Of a stretch of DNA of 23,344 nucleotides, positions 11,439 to 19,700 are shown piece after piece; the stretch's first letter is position 1; every line of letters begins with the position of its first letter. The notes beneath the pieces were generated by a model. That model made no database searches. It saw nothing but the letters and a program-made list of their open reading frames with translations, and was not told the origin of the DNA. The DNA is from Chara braunii (Eukaryota; Streptophyta; Charophyceae; Charales; Characeae): assembly GCA_003427395.1 (NCBI GenBank), contig BFEA01000041.1:3012333-3035676 (forward strand). Direction: 5' to 3'. The translations under genes and the position numbers were made by a program.

Positions 11439-14400
11439 CCTAGGCCGGGGGAATGCCTCAGAGTGCCTTCAACGGCGACAGGGGCGCGCTGAAAAGATGG
11501 ATGGTACCTGTAGGGGCATATCGAAAATTTTCCCGCTGGCACTTAACGGCTCTCCGGTAGGGGCATGCTGCAATTGGAACCGGTACCGGTAGGGGCATAA
11601 CGAAAATATTTGAGGCCCAACTGACACCCGGGTCTTACGGGAAATTTGAATTGTGGTCAGAGGGGCGCGACACGGTAAATTGGCCATTGTAGAGGCGCTA
11701 TGCAAGATAATGGAAAATACAGGGGCGCCAGACAAATTTTCCCATTTTTTGTTGTTATTCTTTAAGGATAATTTGCAAAATACCCCAGAAGTTGAGATAT
11801 ATGCCAAAATGCCCCTAAAAGATGTGGGTAGAGCGGAATGCCCCTCTCTGACGAAAAACATATTTTGTGAAATACCCCTGGCGTTGGTTGGACAACCATC
11901 TTTGCAATATATCCCTACTGGGTACCGTCCAACTTTGCAAAATGCCCCAGTACTTGCCAACTTTTCATAGGCGCTATTGCAAAAGGCCAAGGCCCAAACG
12001 GGGACGTCCAGATTGCAAAGTTGCACACCCGCCTGACAGGGACACAACACAGATTTCGGTCCAAAAGGGCATTCCGCTCTACCCACATCTTTCAGGGACA
12101 TTTAGGCATATTTCTCAACTTACGGGGGTATTTTGCAAATTATCCCTATTCTTTATTATTGTTTTTTAATTCCCTCCTTTCTGGAAGGAGCAGCACAGCT
12201 GGCAGTCGGGTCCTTTCCCTCTTATAAGGGAGGTCGCGTGTTCGATTCTTTAGATCGGATCATGGACGAAAAATGCAATTATTCTTATTCTATTCCTTTC
12301 CCTCTTACGTTCTACTCCCTGTCGTGCTAGTTTTACTCCTGCTTGTCCTTCTGCTCTTTTTTTCTTCTTTTTGGGTTTTATTTTTATGTTTTATTTTTAG
12401 TCAATCTCTTGTTTTCCTCTTCTTTCCCTCGTATGTTCTACTCCCTGTCGTCGTAGATGTACTCCTGCTTGTCCTCCTCTTTTCTTCTTCTTGGGTTTTA
12501 TTCTTGTGTTTTTTTTTTTTTAGAACCTCTTGGTGTCCTGGTTTTGTCTGCGATGCTCTCTTTTGTCTCTGTCTGCTCCTACTTGCCGGATTCTCGGTTT
12601 TCCCCTCTTTTTTTTTTTTCTTTTTTTCCCTCTTTGCCCTTCGTCCATTCATTCTCTCCTTGCCGCTCCTGCATTCTTTTTTTTGTTTTTTGGGGACATG
12701 ATCGTATATGATGTCGTTGTACTCTTCTTACTCATGTCGTCCTTTGTGGCCTTGTTCGCTCACCTGATGCCACGTCATCGTCCTCTCACTCATTGTTCTG
12801 ATCATTGCCAAAAATAGTACATCATAATCATCATGATCACAGGAAAAAATCATCATCAAAACTTATTAATTGTCGACGGATCAAAGTGAATGAGTCAGGG
12901 TATAGTAGGAGTGTTTCTACTAAGCTCTGGACGTGATTGCAGTCAGATACATCCAGGTTCTGGCAGGAATCAGCACTCAGATACATTTAGAAACGTGCTG
13001 GTGTGAGGATGGTGTCAATCAATCCATTAGTATTGTCTGTCTCTAGGTGGCGGGCACCGAACATAGAATATGTAAATGGATTGATTGATGCCATCATGCC
13101 ATACTCACATTGGCATTGAGCAGAGTCTGCTGATGTTCATAGGGGAGGGGACCTGAGGGGAAGCACAGGGACTGGTCCTGTTGGCATTGTCCCTGATGCT
13201 ACTGGCTGTCCCCTGGACGGTATCGCCCACCTGCAGGTCGGGAGCAGCCCCCCCATGTTCTTTCGTGAACACGGTTCTGGCTGCTACGGGATTCCCTGTA
13301 TGACTATACTTAAGAGTAGTGGTAGGTAGGTAGTGTGAGGTGAAATTGAGAGAAGAATGTAGCTTACTTAAAAAGAAAAAAAAAAGAAAAATATTTTTTC
13401 TCATCAATAAAGTCAAACGATCGAGTATCTCAAATATATCCACTCCTTCCCTTACCCATATGTTAGTCATTCAGTTTGTCAGTCATTAAAGTCTTTCAAT
13501 TTTTCGACGAACGCTTCTCAATTCATTATAATCAATCATGTATGTCAATAGATGGAGTGGTTTAAAACTATACCTTGTCAATTCTCGACCAGTAGGCTGA
13601 GTCAGCAGCTTCTCCAGTGAGTTGTCCCATCATCTTGTCGGTGTTGGATTGGATGAATGAGTCAATAGGTGAACCATCTATTACTATGAAGTTTCGTCTC
13701 CGGTCGAAACTTACAGGCGCAATCTAGCAATGAGCGTATCGACCAGCGAGTCAACCAGTGCTAATTACTTGGGCGGCCGAGGAGTTGGATCAGCAATCAA
13801 CAAGTGAATCAGGTACCCAGTCAGCCAATCAGTGAGCTAACCAACCAATCAACTAACCAACCAATCAACCAGTCAACAGATCAACCAATCAGCTGATTAA
13901 CCAATCAACCAATCAACCAATCAATAGCTGATCAACCAATCAATCAATCAGATGATTGACCAATCAACCAATCAACCAATCAACCAACCAGTCACCCAAA
14001 TAACCGACAGTAGAATCACGCGACTAGCGAGCCAACCAATCAACCAACAAACTCAGTCAACGACCCAATCAACTAACCAATCAGTTAACTGACCAACCAA
14101 CGAATCCACCCATCAACCAATCAATCCACAAAACGATCAACCAGCCAATCAACCTACGGACTACCTGCTTAATGGTCAACGAATCAATATGTCAGGCAAT
14201 CAACCAAGAATGACCACTTGAGAAAATGTTCAATCCGACATCCCCTCCAATTCACTCACTTCATCAGTTAATCAGTTCCTTCATATTTGCGATGATGAAT
14301 GGGAAGATAGATGGGCAAATTGGTCAATAGAACTTACAGATGGCAGAGTGGTCGGTGGATAGTGGTGCCTTATAATTGTCAGAATGTCCCAATATGTTAG

Positions 14401-16727
14401 GTGCACAAAAAACAAACATGGACAGATACCAAACCTTTCCTCCCTTTTTCTTGCGTGGTGACGAGTATTGACCAGTGAAGACCCTTTCTATATGTACATG
14501 CTGTATATAAACATAAATATGAATATGTATATTCTGCAGACTGTTGAGGGTTCAGCATCCTGATGAGTCGGTGAAACTCCGATGAAGCAGTTTGTCACAG
14601 CCCCTCGTTTGTTGTCCTCTTCTCCGTCTGACTACAGTTTACCAGGCAGTTCTGTTTGACGATATATAAGGTGGACAATCACTTACAGAGTAATCAGTTA
14701 GGGGATTCTGCCGACTGTTGAGGGTTCAGCCTCCTGATGAGTTGGTGAAACTCTGATGAAACAGTTTGTCACAGCCCCTCGTTTGTTGTCCTCTTCTCCC
14801 TCTCTGCCTACGGTTTTGCTCTGTTTGACGATATTTCTCCTCTTTTTTTGGAGACAAGAGTTTTGTCCTGGGTGGTCTTGTCCCGTCGTTTGGCCTGTAA
14901 AGGACTTGCATGTGGGACTTGTCATCTAGGATCTGTTTTTGGTGCTGTTGCTTGTTGCCCCCTGTTTTGTTGTATTTGGCTGTTCCCTTCCTCTTTTCTT
15001 TGCCTCTTGGCCCTTCGGCTGTGTGCAAGTGGGTCGATATGACACACGGGGGTGGGGCAGCCACCGCTCAACCTACATCCAGGTATATATATCGTCAAAT
15101 ATGTCCTCTTCTCCCTCTCTGCCTACGGTTTATAGGGCAGCTCTGTTTGACGATATATATCATCAAACACATATCATATATCTTCAAACAGAGCTACCCG
15201 GTAAACCGTAGGCATAGAGGGGGAAGGGGACAACAAACGAGGGGATGTGACAAACTGTTTCGTCGGAGTTTCACCGACTCATCAGGAGGCTGAACCCTCA
15301 ACAGTCGGCAGAATCCCCTAATTGATGACACTGTAATTGATAATCCACCTTAACCCCAGTTGTGGTTAATATATGCTCGGCTGTTATCATCTTCTCCCTC
15401 TCTGCCTACAGTTTACCGGGAAGTTCTGTTTGACGATATATTTTTGACGATATATATTGTTATATGAGTCAATAATATGACATATTATATGTACCTTTTC
15501 TTGGTTGTTGTGAAGACCCTCTTTCTTACACTTGAGACACATCAAAGTCGAAATGCCGTTCTAATCGTTGAAATTGGTTTTTAAACTTTTTTTGGTTCTT
15601 GCTTGTTGCAGATTTTGGGAGTTCCGAGGGATGCTAACGCAAGGGATATCAAAAAGGCATTCCACAAGTAAGTATGCCCAACATATTCACACTTGGACTT
15701 TTCGCAATGTACCTAACGTTATTTTGGGCCAGATTGGATCTAAAAGACTTCAAGTGGTAGTGTGGCGGGGAATTTCGTGGATTGCACGACAAAGAAAAGG
15801 ATTGCATGCAAAAAACAAAGGGGATTGTGTGTCAGACTGAACAATCACTCCACAGTGGTGTGCACTCTGTCAGACGACTCTGATCTGTAGCGCAATTTTC
15901 TTTGTGGGGGGGAAGGGGAGGGGGGGATGGTGGAGGATGGGGCGGTTAGTGAGTGTGCTTTTCCCATTTTTCTTTTTGTTGTGGAGGGGGCTGGAGTTGG
16001 TAAGAGAAATGTTGACGGTTCTTGAGGGATGTTTGAACTTTTTTGTTTGTCAATGTAGCAGAGAATTTCATGGATTGCGTGACAAAAAAGCACTGCGTGC
16101 AAAAAAAGTTAAAAAACACAATCGCAAATACAACTGTCAGAGGCCAAATGATGTGTGGATCAGTTTAATTGGATATTCTGGGAGGAGAGAAATATCAAAA
16201 GTGCGGCTGCTCCTTATTATGATAGCAAAAAGGGAGGCATGTAGTTTCGGTTTTGATCAGTTTAATATCTGATCTGTGGTCCATCGGACCACATGATATT
16301 AAAATAGTTTTTCTGGGTCACGAAGGGGTCATATGAGTAAAGCTTTGCTTACTCGATCTCTCCAGTGTGGCCTCTGTATTGCACTGCAGCAGAGTGCGGG
16401 GCAGCCCTCTTAAAAAAAAAGAAGAAAAAGAAAAAAAGGGAGGCGGGGNGGGGGGNGCGGCGGNGGGGGGGNAAAGGGGGGGGGAGNAAAGGGGGGGGAG
16501 AGCAAAGAAAAGGGGATCGTATGTCAAAGTGAACAGTTGTTCCACATTGTCGTGCTCTCTTTCTGCTCCGTAGCACAAATTTCTTCGTCTTTCTCATTTT
16601 TAGTTTATGCTCTGCAGATTGCCCTACATCCTGTGTGTGAAAGCAATTAGGTGATGATTGGCTGGTGCCCCGTTGTTGCTATGTCGCGGGGAGCCTTTTC
16701 GTCATTTCCGATTTGTGGGAGAGAGGG

Positions 16728-16793
<66 letters not shown>

Positions 16794-19700
16794 CATCCAT
16801 TTTTTTGGATCAAGCATGGTAACTATGGACGCATGCAGGGGAAAGGATTATAGTGTAAGTATTGCCGTCAACTTCACAGCCGTAGGAGCCTGCAATTTGA
16901 GGGTGTCCTAGGGCTCGAATGTTTCAGATCTGTGGCTGAAAGCAAAAGAGGATGCTGAAGGAGAAAAAGAAGACAGAATAAAGGACAGAACTGAAAAGAA
17001 AAGGAAGCAGGAAAAGAGAAAGGAAGTTTGTGCTTTTGTCACTGTGCAGCCCACCAAAGGGACAATAAAATTTCCTGTGGCCAGTCACGTGCTTTTGTCT
17101 TGTCCTCTCAGTGCCTAAAATCCGCATGTGCTGCTCTTTTGGTTCGTGATGGTGCCCATGTGCAGGTTATCTTTGAAGTATCATCCAGACAAAAACCAGT
17201 CAAAGTCAGCAAAGGCAAAGTTTATGGAAATCAGTCAAGGTATGCTGCAGAAAGAAAGCCAACTTCCCTTTCTTTTACTAAGAAGTCAAATGATGTGTAA
17301 AGGACGCAAAAAAAAGAAAATTGCATGGAAAGTTGTCTGCAATTAAATTACAGCTCATTTGAGTCTGGGTCTGGTTCTCAGCACGTGCTGCTCCCCACAA
17401 ATAGATCAGAGCTGTGTTGGACCCCACCCCGAAAAAAAAAAGAAAAAAAAAAGAAAAAAGAAAAAGAAAAAAAGCTCATTTGAGTCTGACTTTGCCCTGA
17501 GGGGCAACTAATATCTTAAATGGTGAAGCCTTTGTGAGGAACGAGCCCTCAAGGGGCCCTATCAGACATCACATGTTCTGGGCTAAGGCCCCAGCAAGCC
17601 GAGTGCCCGCCCTAAGTGAAGGCGGGCCTGAATATTCGACAAAGCCCAAAATTCGACATTTTCATATGTGGGTATTCAGGCTCTTGCAGCACGCCAGTTG
17701 GTTGGATGGATGGGTGAGCCTCAATAAGCTGCGTCGTACAGTTGGCCCAGGCTTTGACAGTTGCGCCTGGGCACATACACACAAAGCAGGGCCGATACAT
17801 CAAGAAGCAGGCCATTGGCCTAAGCAAAGGCAATACTGTCGATACACCTACCTGGGAGTTCTGCACAGATGCAGCAAACAGCCCAAGTCCGGAGACTCAG
17901 GCCGTGCCCAACTGTAAATGGGGCCCAGGCCCTCAACTGTAGTCTCGGGCCTGGGCACAGGGACTGAGGCCCACCAACCGGAAGCTACTGGAAGCTTCCA
18001 GCCAGGCCACACGCAGCACCCAAGTGGCTGCCACTTCCATAAAAGAAGTGAGGCAGCCCAGGCCAGGCATTCTGGCCTGCGTAGGCAATGTGGAAGTGCT
18101 GCTGCACTACCACTTGATGCTGCGCTGCGGCCAAGGGCGCCGACGGGGCACTTAGTGGTGAAGCGGGGCGCAGGCAGCCATAGCCGTGCTGCTGGGCGCC
18201 AGGGGGTAAGAGGGCGATCTGGTGGTCTTCAAGGAAGGAGGCGAGTGTGGCGTAATCAAGGTCTGATTGAGGGTGACGAGATATATACCTGGTACATGAA
18301 GAGAGGTCGGCTATGGTGTTGACAGTTACGTACATTGGTCTTCGAGAGTCGAAGTGAGCCTGTTGCGTGAACACAGCTGTAGGTAGGATAGTCGGGTAGA
18401 GTAGGTGGGGCGCTGGGTGCCAGTCAGAGAGTAGCGACTTTGGATACTGTGTTGGTGTGGCCTACGGGCTTGAACATTGGCTCATTACTTCATTGTATTG
18501 CTCTATTTGGATGGTTTCTCGGTGCATTTGTACTCTCTGCTTGGACACGAGTACTTGAACATCTGTGTGATTTCGCAACTTGGTTTTCTGTATATTGTTC
18601 ACACTCATATTCCTTGCACCTTCGTCCCTCCCTGCCCCTACCCCCAACCCTGCATCTTCCGTGGGATCTTCCAGAATCCTCAGAATTGAACGTTTTGGAA
18701 GACTTGCTGAATCTTTTGCAACTGTTGTCTACAAGAATGTTTACGATCCCAACACATTTTTCTATTAGGGGAACCTCTTGGAGGATGGTTGATAGTTCTC
18801 CCAAGAAACCAGAATGAATGAGGAGGGTAGGAAGAGTGGTGAAAAGGGTCGGGAGAGGAGGCACTCCGAGGGAGGAATGGGCCTAGCTCAGTTGGGACAC
18901 CCATGAACTGTCAACATTGCGAGGACTGAGCCCTCACGGGGCCCTAACAGACATGCAAGTGTTCTAGGATGTGTGCCCCCACCAAGCATTGTGCCCGCCC
19001 TAAGTGAAGGCGGGCTTGAATATCCACAAGAGGCCAATTTTCGACAATTTTCCGTATGTGGGTAACAGACAGTTGCAGCACGCCGGTTGGTTACAAAGCA
19101 ACGTGAGCCATTGCTGGCTCGACTCCGAAGCAACAGCTGCGCTGCACAGTTGAGCCCAGGGTGTGGTCGGTTGCGCCCTGGGCACACACACAGCGGGAGG
19201 CTGACACATCACGCAGTGGCCGCGGACGAATGAGAAAGCAGCATTGTCGTCATACAACCTCTCTGCGAGCCAATGAGAAAGCGGCCAACACTTGGAGCCT
19301 GGAAGGCTACCTGTATGTGCCCAACCAAAAAGGGCACAGGCCTTTAACTGTAGAGGTGGGCCTGGGCGCAGACACTGGGGCCCAACTCAAGCTACTTGAA
19401 ACTTCCCTAGCCAGGCCCACACGGACACACACGGGGCTGCACTTTCCATAAAGGAAAGAGGCCATCCCAGGCAGGGGCATTCTGGCCTAGGCAGGCAATG
19501 TGGACACGCTGCTGCGTTGCTGCGCAAGTGTCTGTATGGGTGCTGCTGGTCGGACGCGCACACGGGCATAGTGGTGGGAGGGGCGCTGCTGAGGCAGCGG
19601 GCGCACAGCCATAGCCGGGCAGCTGGGGCGCATGGCAGGTGATGGCGATGATGGTCTTCGGGTAGGAGGGGCATGAAGAGGGGATCCAAGGGGTGATGAG

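Larger units (their letters stand above)
10762..11743. mobile_element. Foldback-type element with 80-90 bp terminal inverted repeats
   Basis: GGGAAAATTTGTCTGGCGCC at 10762 is the reverse complement of the sequence ending at 11743. Inverted similarity runs about 85 bases inward (left arm to about 10846, right arm from about 11660), through words such as CCATTATTTTGCGTCGCGCC and GGCCGATTTACCCTGTCGCG on the left. More distant inverted similarity, such as AAATATTTTCG, extends further. The interior holds GT and GA microsatellites and a 108-bp duplication. No transposase is encoded, so it is non-autonomous. Flanks are T-rich and give no convincing target duplication. Long inverted arms suggest a Mutator-like or foldback family. 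Confidence 0.7.

Noticed and set aside
13105-13470. 121-codon minus-strand open frame
   Set aside because: No recognisable domain, and part of it comes from an A/T homopolymer. Not supported as a gene.
14262-14268. Other CTGATGA/TCATCAG occurrences (also near 10931 and 21759) as further hammerheads
   Set aside because: No GAAA after a plausible stem II and no flanking stems; these are chance heptamers.
14540-14780. Type I reading of the hammerheads with a mini stem III (CA-GTT-TG) and cleavage at the downstream GTC
   Set aside because: The core could accommodate it, but the sequence after GTC (ACAGCCCC or ACATCCCC) does not pair with bases next to CTGATGA, so stem I would be missing. The type III fold pairs all three stems.
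14726-15064. 112-codon minus-strand frame as a retroelement protein accompanying the hammerheads
   Set aside because: Basic and Gln/Lys-rich but without reverse transcriptase, integrase or zinc-knuckle motifs, and it overlaps the hammerhead repeat arms.
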